A stretch of 64,000 bases of DNA, from the NCBI GenBank assembly GCA_002359315.1, contig DEMS01000027.1:97774-161773 (forward strand). The letters are read 5' to 3'. The number at the start of each line of letters is the position of its first letter. The stretch's first letter is position 1. Below the pieces are notes generated by a model, which was not told the origin of the DNA, searched no databases, and saw only the letters and a list, made by a program, of their open reading frames with translations. Positions 27,636 to 37,314 of the stretch are shown here, piece by piece. The position numbers were made by a program, and so were the translations under genes. The DNA comes from Bacteroidetes bacterium UBA2664. Lineage in GTDB: Bacteria > Bacteroidota > Rhodothermia > Balneolales > Balneolaceae.

Positions 27636-28688
27636 CTACTTCAATTTATCAATCAGGCTATACTTAGTTTGCCTTCTTTCCCATCTTTTCCTGGCAAATT
27701 CCTGCATATCGGTGATCGTATCTTTTTCGTCTACGATTTCCAGTCCAAGCAGAGTTTCGATGATATCTTCCATAGTTACAATTCCATCAAACCCACCATA
27801 TTCGTCAACAATAAGTGCAATGTGCTCTTTTTCCTCCAAAAGCTTTTCCCATAACGAAAACAATACAATACTGAAAGGGACTACAAAAATTTCACGCTTG
27901 ACATCTTTAAGCGTCAGTGTATGTTCATCTTCAGCTAATTTTTCCAATACCTGCTGTCTGATAACATAACCGGTAATGTTTTCATTATTTTCTGAATAAA
28001 CAGGTATCCTTGAATATTTTAAATATTCTTTATCCTTCAGAAAATCATGTAATGTCATATCCTCATCCGCAATCGCTACAACAACCCTGGGTGTCATGAT
28101 CTCAGTTACTTTTACATTTTTCAGTTTGAGTATATTTTGAATGATTTTATTCTCTTTGTCAGTAAATAAGCCTTCGTCAGTACCAATACTAGCCAGAGCA
28201 GCGATCTCCTTTCTACTTGTGGTCATCTCATCAGAATCACTTGAGAAAAAATTGGAAATGAATGAAGACATGACGACCAATGGGTATGTAATGATAATCA
28301 TTGATTTGATTGTGTAATACGTAATCTTAGCCAAATATCTCCAATATCTGGCCCCTATCGTTTTTGGAATAATTTCTGTAAATACTAAAATCATGAGGGT
28401 TAGAATGGCGGAAATAAGTCCAAAATAGGCTTCTCCAAATACTTTTACTGCCTGAGCACCGACCCCTGCCGCGCCAATAGTGTGAGCTACAGTATTCAGT
28501 GATAATATTGCTGATAAGGGTTTGTCAATATTGACCTTCAAACCGATAAATTTACCGGCCCATACCTGTTTTTCGTCTTGCTTAACCAGCAGAAATGATT
28601 GGGGAGTAGAAAGTAAAACGGATTCCATTATAGAACAGATAAATGAAACCACTAAGGCAAGCAGTAAATAGGCAATTAACGCAATCAT
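27636..28688 (-). CDS. CNNM/DUF21 membrane protein with CBS domain pair
   Basis: 350 aa. The DUF21 transmembrane domain (about 1-150, starting MIALIAYLLLALVVSFICSIMES and containing LTLMILVFTEIIPKTIG) is followed by a CBS pair (VTEIMTPRVVVAIADEDM ... YSRIPVYSENNENITGYV ... ALIVDEYGGFDGIVTMEDIIETLLG). The CorC_HlyC domain common in longer homologues is absent. The family is linked to Mg2+/divalent-cation transport; the precise role is not readable. Confidence 0.93.
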   Translation of the reverse strand: MIALIAYLLLALVVSFICSIMESVLLSTPQSFLLVKQDEKQVWAGKFIGLKVNIDKPLSAILSLNTVAHTIGAAGVGAQAVKVFGEAYFGLISAILTLMILVFTEIIPKTIGARYWRYLAKITYYTIKSMIIITYPLVVMSSFISNFFSSDSDEMTTSRKEIAALASIGTDEGLFTDKENKIIQNILKLKNVKVTEIMTPRVVVAIADEDMTLHDFLKDKEYLKYSRIPVYSENNENITGYVIRQQVLEKLAEDEHTLTLKDVKREIFVVPFSIVLFSLWEKLLEEKEHIALIVDEYGGFDGIVTMEDIIETLLGLEIVDEKDTITDMQEFARKRWERRQTKYSLIDKLK

Positions 28689-28793
28689 TTTTTTCTATAA
28701 AATTTACAATTGAGAGTATGCAACATGATGAAGACAAATATTTCTAAAACACCGTTTATTTAAAGTGTATGATTTTTGCATCTATAATAACCA

Positions 28794-29846
28794 CTAACTG
28801 CCAGCTTTTTTATTACTAAAAAGATAACCGAATGGTTCCAGGGCCGGAACTTGCAGGCATATGATGGTTATGATTCCCATGATTGGTATGGCCAGAATCA
28901 TTCCAATGATACCCCATAAAGCATTCCCAACAATCACGGCTAAAATTACAAAGAAAGGATGCACATCTACTTTATCACCTATTACATAGGGCTGGAGTAC
29001 ATAATTTTCAAAAAATTGGGCAATAGTAAATGTAATGATTACTCCAATAAGCACACCGATTTCTCCGGATGTTAAGTAGCCGAAAACCATAGCCAGAACA
29101 AAACCTGCTAAAGTTCCTAAATAAGGGATCAGAGTAAAAAGTGCGGCCAGAATGCTAACCAAAACAAAATTACTGACACCTGAAATACCCAGGCCAATCG
29201 TATAGACGATTGCAAGCAAGCCAATGAGCATCAGCTTACCCACCAGGTATTGTTGCACTACATTAGCTGATTTTTGAATTATTTGATTGACATCATCATC
29301 TTTTTCATCTGAGGAGAGCAACAGCAGAAATTTTCGAAAACGATACCGGTAATTCAGCATGAAAAAAACATAAATAATGGTCAGAAGGTAGATGCCCAAA
29401 AATCCGGTGCCACGCCCAAACATGCTGAGTAATTGTAAGCCTCCTCCAGCCTCACCTCCCAAAACGGAAAGACTTTCACCCGTCGGGAAATCATTTTCAG
29501 TTAGAAAAGTATTGTCCGTAACAAATGTCTTCCACTGATCGATTTTAGGCTCCATTGTCTCCTGAATGTCGGGCCAGCTATCCACAAATACTTTGGTTTG
29601 ATAGGATACCAGCGCGACAAATCCCAGTGAAATGAAGAAAAGCAAGAGGGTACTAATCAGAGATGAAAAGCCCCTTTGTAAATGTTTTTCAAGCCATATT
29701 GCCACGGGCAGTACCACCAGTGCCAAAATAATAGCAGTAATCAAAGGCGCCAGAACACTCTGAGCAGCTACTAACCCCCAAGCCAAAAAGAAGACTCCAA
29801 TGATTACAGATACCGAATAAAGAAGAATTCGTCTATTTCCTTCCAT
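28794..29846 (-). CDS. AI-2E family (PerM/UPF0118) membrane transporter
   Basis: 350 aa, about 7-8 hydrophobic helices, with a soluble insert (about 75-130) and the family motif ALFTLIPYLGTLAGFVLAM and VLQPYVIGDKVDVHPFFVILAVIVGNALWG. Members export AI-2 or exchange ions such as Na+ for H+; the substrate here is unknown. Same strand as the CNNM gene, 105 nt upstream of it. Confidence 0.93.
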   Translation of the reverse strand: MEGNRRILLYSVSVIIGVFFLAWGLVAAQSVLAPLITAIILALVVLPVAIWLEKHLQRGFSSLISTLLLFFISLGFVALVSYQTKVFVDSWPDIQETMEPKIDQWKTFVTDNTFLTENDFPTGESLSVLGGEAGGGLQLLSMFGRGTGFLGIYLLTIIYVFFMLNYRYRFRKFLLLLSSDEKDDDVNQIIQKSANVVQQYLVGKLMLIGLLAIVYTIGLGISGVSNFVLVSILAALFTLIPYLGTLAGFVLAMVFGYLTSGEIGVLIGVIITFTIAQFFENYVLQPYVIGDKVDVHPFFVILAVIVGNALWGIIGMILAIPIMGIITIICLQVPALEPFGYLFSNKKAGS

Positions 29847-30039
29847 GGGTACAATATAATAAGCTTTCTCTTGATTTTTTAAACTCTAAACCATTTTGCT
29901 TATTTATTCAAATATCTGCAACCGGAATGTTCTTTACAAAGTTGCAAAATCCAGACTTCCGTTAAAGCTTTCAGCTACTCTTAAAAGTTCTTCCCAAGCA
30001 ATCCTTTCATTTGGCCCCGAATGCTTTGGATGGTAGATT
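29847..30039. other. Intergenic region
   Basis: 193 bp. It contains a 42-codon reading frame on the minus strand without a clear start; I do not call it as a gene. Otherwise only promoter sequence is expected. Confidence 0.4.
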
Positions 30040-30393
30040 TTACGATACCCCGTCCATATATCTCAAGCCCAGATATAACAGATAAGCAATCAGACAGATC
30101 ATCAGGCCATATATTGTAGTGATGGATGATACTTTTAATCCGCTATAGAGTAATCCGGGTGCCACTGTTTCTGTTTGTTCAATAATTGAAAAGGCACTGT
30201 AAAGTCCGAGGGTTTGTCCGAATATTCCGACGATCAATCCGAAAATACCGATCTCTTTAACGATTGTGATGTTGGCATTTTGCCCTTTTTTGAGACGTAA
30301 ATAGTTGATAATTGCTACGGTTACAGTAGCAATAAGAATGATCGTAATGATACCCATGAAAAGCGGTCCACCCATGTAAAATAAGTCAGTCAT
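30040..30393 (-). CDS. Short MotA/TolQ/ExbB-like membrane protein
   Basis: 117 aa, three hydrophobic helices: MGGPLFMGIITIILIATVTVAII, then IGIFGLIVGIFGQTLGLYSAF and SSITTIYGLMICLIAYLLYLGL. The G-x-FG-Q-x-LGL-Y-AF stretch resembles the second and third helices of ExbB/TolQ proton channels, but the protein is half the usual length and has no ExbD/TolR neighbour. It may be a stand-alone mini version. It is divergent from a LytTR regulator gene with 150 bp between starts. Confidence 0.75.
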   Translation of the reverse strand: MTDLFYMGGPLFMGIITIILIATVTVAIINYLRLKKGQNANITIVKEIGIFGLIVGIFGQTLGLYSAFSIIEQTETVAPGLLYSGLKVSSITTIYGLMICLIAYLLYLGLRYMDGVS

Positions 30394-30542
30394 AATAAGT
30401 TATATTTGGATTTGAATGATTGTTCACCAATAATTTATTGCCTGTAAGCCGGTTCAGGCAATGTTGAATACCTGCTGAAGGGTGCGGTTCATCGATAAAA
30501 CCTGCAATTTTTAATTTTATTTGAGATTATTTGACGAAATAT

Positions 30543-31295
30543 ATGCAGACAGGCAAACACATACTTTTCTGGATTTTAGTAACGGCTGTAATGATTATTG
30601 GCTTTGGCAGTACGTTTGATGATTACAGTAAAACGTTCTTTTTCGTAACATTTCTGATGCCGGTTGCAATGGCCACATCGTACTTTTTTAACTATTTCCT
30701 GGTGCCCCGCTATCTGCTTCAAAGGAAAATGTTTCGATTCATACTCTACACTGTATATACCGTGATTGCATCTCTTTTCCTGCAAATGGTTGTGATAACA
30801 CTCTCTTTTATTTTGATTGCCAACTACAATTTTCGGGAGATGGAACCTGTAATGGCCAATATATTTCTATTGGCATTGACCATCTATTTGATTGTCTTTA
30901 TAAAGGCATTTGTCCTTTTATATCGACGTAATCTCAATCATGAATTTCGTGTTGAGAGGTTGATTCATGAAAAAGAAGCTTTGAAAACGAAGTTTATTAC
31001 AGTCAGGGAGAACCGAGTCAATCGTCAAATACAACTTGATGAGATACTTTACCTTGAGAGCCTTTCCGATTATGTTCAAATTCATATCATCGAGGGTTCT
31101 GTGACTACAAAAGAGACAATTACATTCTTTGAAGAGTCTCTGCCGGAGTATTTTATCCGGATACATCGGTCATTTATTGTCAATCGCCGGCATATTGAGT
31201 CATTTACGTCAAAAAATGTGAAGATAAACGGCAAGGAACTACCTGTCAGCCGTACTTATAAAAAGAGTGCTTTAGACGGTTTATCTTCGATTTGA
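30543..31295 (+). CDS. Membrane-anchored LytTR-family transcriptional regulator
   Basis: 250 aa from ATG 30543; the frame opens four codons earlier at a TTG. Four hydrophobic helices (about 5-130) are followed by a coiled linker and a C-terminal LytTR DNA-binding domain: KFITVRENRVNRQIQLDEILYLESLSDYVQIHI ... YFIRIHRSFIVNRRHIESF ... LPVSRTYKK. There is no receiver domain, so it probably senses a membrane or extracellular cue directly. The divergent ExbB-like gene is the obvious candidate target. Confidence 0.93.
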   Translation: MQTGKHILFWILVTAVMIIGFGSTFDDYSKTFFFVTFLMPVAMATSYFFNYFLVPRYLLQRKMFRFILYTVYTVIASLFLQMVVITLSFILIANYNFREMEPVMANIFLLALTIYLIVFIKAFVLLYRRNLNHEFRVERLIHEKEALKTKFITVRENRVNRQIQLDEILYLESLSDYVQIHIIEGSVTTKETITFFEESLPEYFIRIHRSFIVNRRHIESFTSKNVKINGKELPVSRTYKKSALDGLSSI

Positions 31296-31411
31296 TTGAT
31301 TTTTTAACCAAACAACATATCCGGTTTGTAATAGTTGGATATAATATATTTCAAATCTTTTTCCGGCATCACTTGAATGGATTCATACTATTTGATGAAT
31401 TAGGGGTCATT

Positions 31412-31852
31412 TTAAAGTGTTGGAAAAACACAAATGGCCATTCCCAATACAATTGTTATAAAACCGGCGGTTCGTGCTAATACAAACGATCGTTTTAATC
31501 CGAGCCATTTAGCTGTTTCAGGTGTTGGGAAAGGAAATAGAAGAATCACCACTCCAATAAGAGTTGAGATAATTCCAACAGATAATAAAATAAAAGTGCT
31601 CGAAAAAGAGAAGATTAATGCTTTAAAAGTTATGAATGGTAACAGCAGCGTTAATCCCATTATTAACATCAAAAATAGTCTGCCATGGCTGACAAATTTA
31701 TCGTTATAGTTTCGTAACTCCTGCTCAAATTCAGGCAATACAAAAAACGTCTTTACTGTTGGAATGGTTAATCGACTTAGAGTATTTAGCTTGACTGATA
31801 TGACCCGGGAATCTATAGAACCTGTCCAGATGCATTTTTGTTTAGTATTCAT
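31412..31852 (-). CDS. Hypothetical membrane protein
   Basis: 146 aa from ATG 31852 (MNTKQKCIWTGSIDSR). A soluble N-terminal part (about 1-60) with VLPEFEQELRNYND is followed by hydrophobic helices: LFLMLIMGLTLLLPFITF, STFILLSVGIISTLIGVVILLFPF and TAGFITIVLGMAICVF. No family recognised. It faces the LytTR gene tail to tail. Confidence 0.6.
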   Translation of the reverse strand: MNTKQKCIWTGSIDSRVISVKLNTLSRLTIPTVKTFFVLPEFEQELRNYNDKFVSHGRLFLMLIMGLTLLLPFITFKALIFSFSSTFILLSVGIISTLIGVVILLFPFPTPETAKWLGLKRSFVLARTAGFITIVLGMAICVFPTL

Positions 31853-31989
31853 GATTAGCAAAAAAGTAGATTATAGTATGAGGAATGAAGATCGAATCGT
31901 AGAATTTACCAAGGGCTCATTTTCAAGAATTATTGAGGCAATCAATAATAATACTTTTTAATGGGTAAAAATAGCTGATTAAGTTGAAT

Positions 31990-33969
31990 TTAACCGGTAG
32001 CGTTTATAGTGCTCAGAACAACCAGCCGACATTCGGGCTTCAGAATAACCGCCCTGTGGCGAGGGATGTTTAATTGCAGATCAACCTCGCCATCAGGCTC
32101 ATCATAATAAACACCAAGTAGAGTATCCTGGTAAACGGAGATATGTTCTTCCAGATCAATGAAATTCATTTTTCCCGTATTCAAGTCGTACTCTTCCAAA
32201 TTCCTGAAAATTATTTCAGCACCGTTCACTGTAAACAATTCATTGTATACAGAATACAGCTCTCTTCTCATCGCAATGGTTGCCAATAAGTTACTTAATA
32301 TCAACGGGCCAATGATAGATTCACTTTTGAAATTTCTGATAAGTAATTCATTTCCCGGGTCGTTCAATTCCATAACAATTTGAGGGTGGGTTTCTTCAGA
32401 CTCCAAAATCTCTTCCAATAGTGTATACCCCACGATTGTTCGGGCATCCGCTTCTTCCTCAACAGCCAGCTTATCACTGCTCAGCAGTAGAATGTGGTCG
32501 AATGTTGATGGATTCAATGACCGCAGTTCTGATTCCCGGATATAATCGATTATAGCATGTGTGCAGGTAATATTATTAACAGAGTCCAGAATGTGATTTA
32601 TGGCACTTTTGCGTACATCCAAAGGGCGTATTGAAGCAAGAGTAATTTGAAATTCCTGATTTGAATAGGTCCCCAATTCTTTGATCAATGCCGGAACATG
32701 GTTATTCCAACCTAAAACCAATAATTTAGAAACCCCGCTATAATTGCCGGTAATCGGCCTTTGCTTAAATGTCTTTGGGATTATGTTATTTGCCTTTTCC
32801 TTAACTGTTTCAGGCAGTATTTCGACATCCTCCATTTTTTTTGCAATAAAAATTAGTCTGTCTTTCTCCTCTATCACCAGGCCGGGTTCAGGATTTAAAT
32901 AGGGTGTGAAATGACCTTCATTTTCCCTTACAACACCCAGTAAAATAGCTCGGGGGAAACAAGGTTTAAGGCTTGAAAAAGGTGTGCCCTCTGCCTCAGG
33001 CAGTTCGAAAACGTACAAATTATTGTTCAGGCTATGAGATAACAACTCATTAAAAACGACTGACAGACCGGGGTGGTGTAAATTTTGAGCAATCAGACGA
33101 CTGAGTATAGCATCGCTCGGAATTACTTCTAGTGGGCCTTTATAGGATCTTTGGGCTGATTTTACTTTATTTTCATCCTGAATTTCAGCAACGACGTAGG
33201 GCATTTTCCCGATCCCATGATGAGATTGCATTTCAGAGTTCAGAGAAAGAAGCGTTTTGATTGTCCCAACATCGGGTGTAATCAACTCTTTATTCGCATT
33301 GGATTGACTTGGAATAATAATGGCTGCGGCGTGCATACAATCTACCCGATTCAGATGTTCCCGGTCAATGGCGTTTCCGGATCGCAATACAATCTCATTT
33401 GCACGTTTACCGATCAGCGGATGATCTTTCAGCTCCTGTAACCGATGTGGATTTACATCATCTGAAAGAATAATCAATTTCAGGGCCCTTGCACCATGGC
33501 GCTTCAAAAACCTTTTTACCCGTTTACTGGATTGGAACAGTTCAGCAGCAATATGAACGGTACGGTTGGTCCAGCCAAGAATAATAATATGATTACGTGC
33601 GGTTACCCTGGTCAGCCCTTGTTCTAAACTTCGAATTTTACGGTTAAGCCAGGAGGTGATAATAGCAACCATAGAGCCCATAAAAACCACATAGCCTGCA
33701 ACTGTTAGAAGTGTTGAAATGACTCTGCGCCAGGTTCCCTCATCATCCCCAAGGTATCCGGGATCAGATAGCCTGAGAAATGCCCACCAAATCGATTCTC
33801 CAATGTTACTGCCGGGTTCACCGGAAGGCAGTGCAAGCATTCCCCCAACGACTGAAATGACTCCAATGAGTGCAATCACAAAGAGTAGCTGTATATGGGT
33901 TCCTTTAACAAACTGTCTTTCCAGCAAGTAGTTAAAACGTTCGAGAAGACGGAACCTTGGATATTTCAT
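31990..33969 (-). CDS. CASTOR/POLLUX-like putative ion channel
   Basis: 659 aa. An N-terminal pore region has helices FVIALIGVISVVGGML and LLTVAGYVVFMGSMVAIIT with a pore-like loop (SIWWAFLRLSDPGYLGDD), followed by two Rossmann/RCK-type domains (ARNHIIILGWTNRTVHIAAEL and SKLLVLGWNNHVPALIKEL) and a C-terminal domain. This matches bacterial relatives of plant CASTOR/POLLUX channels rather than TrkA. It probably conducts cations under ligand gating by its RCK domains. Confidence 0.88.
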   Translation of the reverse strand: MKYPRFRLLERFNYLLERQFVKGTHIQLLFVIALIGVISVVGGMLALPSGEPGSNIGESIWWAFLRLSDPGYLGDDEGTWRRVISTLLTVAGYVVFMGSMVAIITSWLNRKIRSLEQGLTRVTARNHIIILGWTNRTVHIAAELFQSSKRVKRFLKRHGARALKLIILSDDVNPHRLQELKDHPLIGKRANEIVLRSGNAIDREHLNRVDCMHAAAIIIPSQSNANKELITPDVGTIKTLLSLNSEMQSHHGIGKMPYVVAEIQDENKVKSAQRSYKGPLEVIPSDAILSRLIAQNLHHPGLSVVFNELLSHSLNNNLYVFELPEAEGTPFSSLKPCFPRAILLGVVRENEGHFTPYLNPEPGLVIEEKDRLIFIAKKMEDVEILPETVKEKANNIIPKTFKQRPITGNYSGVSKLLVLGWNNHVPALIKELGTYSNQEFQITLASIRPLDVRKSAINHILDSVNNITCTHAIIDYIRESELRSLNPSTFDHILLLSSDKLAVEEEADARTIVGYTLLEEILESEETHPQIVMELNDPGNELLIRNFKSESIIGPLILSNLLATIAMRRELYSVYNELFTVNGAEIIFRNLEEYDLNTGKMNFIDLEEHISVYQDTLLGVYYDEPDGEVDLQLNIPRHRAVILKPECRLVVLSTINATG

Positions 33970-34051
33970 GGGGAAAAATTAAGTGATCAAACTTGGCTGA
34001 ATAATACAGAAAACCGTCCGGAAAAAAAGCTGTGGTTAGTAATTTTTCATT

Positions 34052-34459
34052 TTATGGTTCAGCAATAAATTCTATTGGGGAAACTCCTATTTCAGGAAAC
34101 TCTTTAAGAATCTTCTTATCAAAGGTCACTAATTTGACATCTAAATCATCAGCCAAGGCTACAAACTCACAATCATAGGAAGAACAAGAAGAATCAGAAA
34201 CAAGACTTAATACTTGTGTTGAATTCACTTCAAATTCTCTTGATCCCATCAGCTGTTCTGCTTCTTCTATTGCTTGCAAAACGATTGAAAATTCTAATAT
34301 ATCATTACGCAGATATAATGCTAACACATTTCTGAATTCAGAACGCCAAAGTAAGGGTGCTATCCAATCAGTATCTTTTTCTAAAACTTTATATGCCACT
34401 TCATCCATTTCATTGGGTACCCACAGACAAGCTATTACATTTGTATCTACTACAATCAT
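34052..34459 (-). CDS. vapC: PIN-domain toxin (VapC-like)
   Basis: 135 aa. PIN RNase fold with the acidic residues MIVVDTNVIACLWVP (Asp5), E near 40 (WRSEFRNVL), and Asp in SCSSYDCEFVALADDLDVKLVTFDKKIL, the usual metal site. It would cleave RNA when not bound by its partner. It overlaps the antitoxin gene by four bases (ATGA), the standard toxin-second order. Confidence 0.92.
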   Translation of the reverse strand: MIVVDTNVIACLWVPNEMDEVAYKVLEKDTDWIAPLLWRSEFRNVLALYLRNDILEFSIVLQAIEEAEQLMGSREFEVNSTQVLSLVSDSSCSSYDCEFVALADDLDVKLVTFDKKILKEFPEIGVSPIEFIAEP

Positions 34460-34698
34460 GGGCGGCCTTGATCTATAGCTTCCTGAATTTGTTGGATAGT
34501 AAGAGACCCTTTTGCTTTCTTTTTTAATTTTTTTGCCTGAGCAATAATTTGAGCCGGATCGCGACGTTGAGATTGGACAATCTTTTTTAAATAGACGATT
34601 ACTTCACTATTTATACTGCGGTGATGAAGCTCTGCCTGGCGTTTAAGCTTTTCATAAACATCATCCGGAATATCTCGAATAGTAATATTTGTCGGCAT
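34456..34698 (-). CDS. vapB: FitA/VapB-type antitoxin
   Basis: 80 aa. N-terminal ribbon-helix-helix of the FitA type: ITIRDIPDDVYEKLKRQAELHHRSINSEVIVYLKKIV. The C-terminal tail (KKKAKGSLTIQQIQEAIDQGRP) should wrap the PIN toxin. It precedes and overlaps the toxin gene, and would autoregulate the pair from the AT-rich upstream region. Confidence 0.92.
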   Translation of the reverse strand: MPTNITIRDIPDDVYEKLKRQAELHHRSINSEVIVYLKKIVQSQRRDPAQIIAQAKKLKKKAKGSLTIQQIQEAIDQGRP

Positions 34699-34920
34699 AA
34701 TAAGTGACTTTATTTTAGTTTCATTATAAAACTAAAAATGTTAGGTATTTATTGCAACTGTTAAATCGGTTTGATGTGTCCCCTATACTCTTAATAAAGT
34801 AAATCTATCCATACTCCCCGGTAGATTTCATACCTTATAAACAAGTGTTAGACAGGAATGTCTGCTCAAAAATGACTAAAACAGCTTAAATATAAATCTA
34901 TTCAATTAAAATCAGCGCAC

Positions 34921-37116
34921 ATGAGTAATGAAAGTAAATGCCCATTCAGTGGACAGATCGTAAAACCAAATGCAGGTAGTGGAACCGGTAATCGCGATTG
35001 GTGGCCAAATCAATTAAATCTGAATATTCTAAGGCAACACTCTTCCCTTTCCAATCCGATGGATGAGGATTTTGATTATGCTGAGGAATTCAAAAAATTG
35101 GATCTGAATGCCGTTAAAAAAGATATTTTTGATCTGATGACTGACTCTCAGGATTGGTGGCCGGCAGATTTTGGCCACTATGGGCCACTTTTCATCCGGA
35201 TGGCCTGGCACAGTGCCGGTACGTACAGGGTGCAAGATGGCCGCGGCGGTGGAGGAACCGGAGATCAGCGGTTTGCCCCGCTCAACAGCTGGCCTGATAA
35301 TGTAAATTTGGACAAATCCCGTCTGCTGCTCTGGCCGGTGAAGAAAAAATATGGTAAAAAACTGTCATGGGCCGATCTGATGATATTGGCCGGAAACTGC
35401 GCATTAGAGTCGATGGGTTTTGAAACGTTTGGATTTGCCGGCGGACGAGAGGATGTATGGCAGCCGAATGAAGATGTAAACTGGGGTCCTGAGAGTGAGT
35501 GGCTGGGCGACAAGCGTCATGATGAAAAAGGTGATCTGAAAGGCTCCGTCGCAGCCGACCATATGGGGCTTATTTATGTGAATCCGGAGGGTCCCAACGG
35601 AGAACCGGATCCTGCAAAAGCCGCTCAGTATATTCGTCAGTCGTTCGGCCTGATGGCAATGAACGATGAGGAGACAGTGGCGCTGATTGCGGGTGGACAC
35701 ACATTCGGTAAGGTTCACGGCGCAAATGTGGAAGATCACCTCGATCGCGAGCCGGAAGCCTCGCCCATTGAAAAAATGGGAATCGGATGGGAAAACAGCC
35801 ACGGAACCGGGAAAGGCGCGGATACCATCACGAGCGGACTGGAAGGAACATGGACAGCCGCACCGACACAGTGGAGCCATAAATTTCTTGAAAACCTGTT
35901 TGAGTATGAGTGGGAGAAGCATAAAGGCCCGGGTGGAAAATGGCAGTGGAGGCCCAAAGATGGAGCGGGTGAGGGAACCATTCCCGATGCACACGATCCG
36001 GAGAAAAAGCATTCACCGTTTATGCTGACGACAGATCTTGCATTGAGAGTCGACCCTGAATATGAAAAAATCTCGAGACGATTCTATGAAAATCCGGATC
36101 AATTTGCGGATGCATTTGCCCGAGCGTGGTATAAGCTGACCCATCGTGATATGGGGCCGAAGTCGCGCTACATCGGCCCGGAAGTTCCCGAGGAAGATCT
36201 GCTATGGCAAGATCCGATTCCGGCGGTGGATCATGAGCTGATCGATGATACGGATATTGCTACACTTAAAGAGAAAATTCTGGGATCCGGATTGAGTATT
36301 TCCGAGCTGGTATCTATAGCATGGGCGTCCGCATCTACATTCCGTGGATCTGATAAACGGGGTGGAGCAAACGGGGCGCGTATCCGGCTGGAACCAATGA
36401 ACAATTGGGAAGTAAACAATCCGGCGCAATTGGCTAAAGTGCTCAACGTGTTGGAAAACGTTCAATCAAAGTTCAATAGCAGACAATCCGGCAATAAGAG
36501 AGTGTCTCTGGCAGATGTAATCGTCCTCGGTGGGTGTGCGGCTGTGGAAAAAGCAGCTCAGAATGCGGGGCATTATTTGAAAGTTCCCTTCACTCCGGGC
36601 AGGACTGATGCAACTCAGGATCAGACTGAAATTGACTCCTTTGCATGGCTGGAGCCGAAAGCGGATGGATTCCGAAACTATTTCAATATGAATGGCGATG
36701 TAAAAGAAGAAGAGATGTTGATTGACAAAGCGCAATTGTTGACGCTATCTGTACCTGAATTATCTGTTTTGTTGGGTGGGTTACGCGTACTTGATACTAA
36801 CTATGACGGATCAAAACATGGAGTATTCACCGATCGTCCGCAGACGCTAACAAACGATTATTTTGTCAACTTGCTTGATCTGGAGACCACCTGGAAAGCC
36901 ATTTCCGAAAACCAGCAGCTTTTTGAAGGCCGTGATCGCAAAACCGATGAAGTGAAATGGACCGGAACCCGTGTGGATCTGATTCATGGATCCAACTCAG
37001 AACTTCGTGCACTTGCGGAACTCTATGCTGCGGAAGACGCAGAAGAAAAGTTTGTGAAAGATTTTGTTGCAGCGTGGGATAAAGTGATGAATTTGGATCG
37101 GTTTGATTTGAAATGA
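34921..37116 (+). CDS. katG: Catalase-peroxidase KatG
   Basis: 731 aa, the usual KatG length with both peroxidase halves. Distal haem site FIRMAWHSAGTYR supplies Arg, Trp and His; MGLIYVNPEGPNGEPDP supplies the Tyr and EKMGIGW the Met of the Met-Tyr-Trp adduct; the proximal His is in ALIAGGHTFGKVHG. The C-terminal half (SELVSIAWASASTFRGSDKRGG) lacks haem ligands, as is normal. It detoxifies H2O2 in the cytosol. A terminator follows. There is no recognised OxyR/PerR gene nearby. Confidence 0.98.
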   Translation: MSNESKCPFSGQIVKPNAGSGTGNRDWWPNQLNLNILRQHSSLSNPMDEDFDYAEEFKKLDLNAVKKDIFDLMTDSQDWWPADFGHYGPLFIRMAWHSAGTYRVQDGRGGGGTGDQRFAPLNSWPDNVNLDKSRLLLWPVKKKYGKKLSWADLMILAGNCALESMGFETFGFAGGREDVWQPNEDVNWGPESEWLGDKRHDEKGDLKGSVAADHMGLIYVNPEGPNGEPDPAKAAQYIRQSFGLMAMNDEETVALIAGGHTFGKVHGANVEDHLDREPEASPIEKMGIGWENSHGTGKGADTITSGLEGTWTAAPTQWSHKFLENLFEYEWEKHKGPGGKWQWRPKDGAGEGTIPDAHDPEKKHSPFMLTTDLALRVDPEYEKISRRFYENPDQFADAFARAWYKLTHRDMGPKSRYIGPEVPEEDLLWQDPIPAVDHELIDDTDIATLKEKILGSGLSISELVSIAWASASTFRGSDKRGGANGARIRLEPMNNWEVNNPAQLAKVLNVLENVQSKFNSRQSGNKRVSLADVIVLGGCAAVEKAAQNAGHYLKVPFTPGRTDATQDQTEIDSFAWLEPKADGFRNYFNMNGDVKEEEMLIDKAQLLTLSVPELSVLLGGLRVLDTNYDGSKHGVFTDRPQTLTNDYFVNLLDLETTWKAISENQQLFEGRDRKTDEVKWTGTRVDLIHGSNSELRALAELYAAEDAEEKFVKDFVAAWDKVMNLDRFDLK

Positions 37117-37142
37117 ATGGCTTTAGCTTAGGTAAAATAGAA

Positions 37143-37172
37143 GGCAGTCCGGAAGCGGGCTGTCTTTTTTTT
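37143..37172 (+). terminator. Rho-independent terminator after katG
   Basis: GGCAGTCCG, a GAAG loop and CGGGCTGTC form a 9-bp stem with two G-T pairs, followed by eight T residues, 27 nt after the katG stop codon. Confidence 0.92.
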
Positions 37173-37210
37173 GATTGAAGATTTGTAAAGTGTTAAAGTG
37201 TTATAGTGTC

Positions 37211-37282
37211 TATGTTTTTAGTTTCGAAAATAAACGTACATACTATCTTTCGTAGTAAGCGAATAAATGTATAAACACTTCC
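37211..37282. repeat. Flanking repeat, copy A
   Basis: tatg-ttttTAGTTTCG-ATAAACGTA ... GCGAATAAATGTATAAAC. It aligns along about 70 bp with 39117-39190, on the other side of the lipoprotein gene, in the same orientation. Confidence 0.6.
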
Positions 37283-37314
37283 AACATAAAAGGGTTTATC
37301 AAAGGAGAAAACCT

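Noticed and set aside
29900..30060. 42-codon minus-strand frame after the ExbB-like gene (RIAWEELLRVAESFNGSLDF)
   Set aside because: Protein-like composition, but no start codon and it overlaps the ExbB-like stop; kept only as a note.
35404..36012. 202-codon open frame antisense to katG
   Set aside because: Shadow of a GC-richer conserved gene; no start signal or motif.
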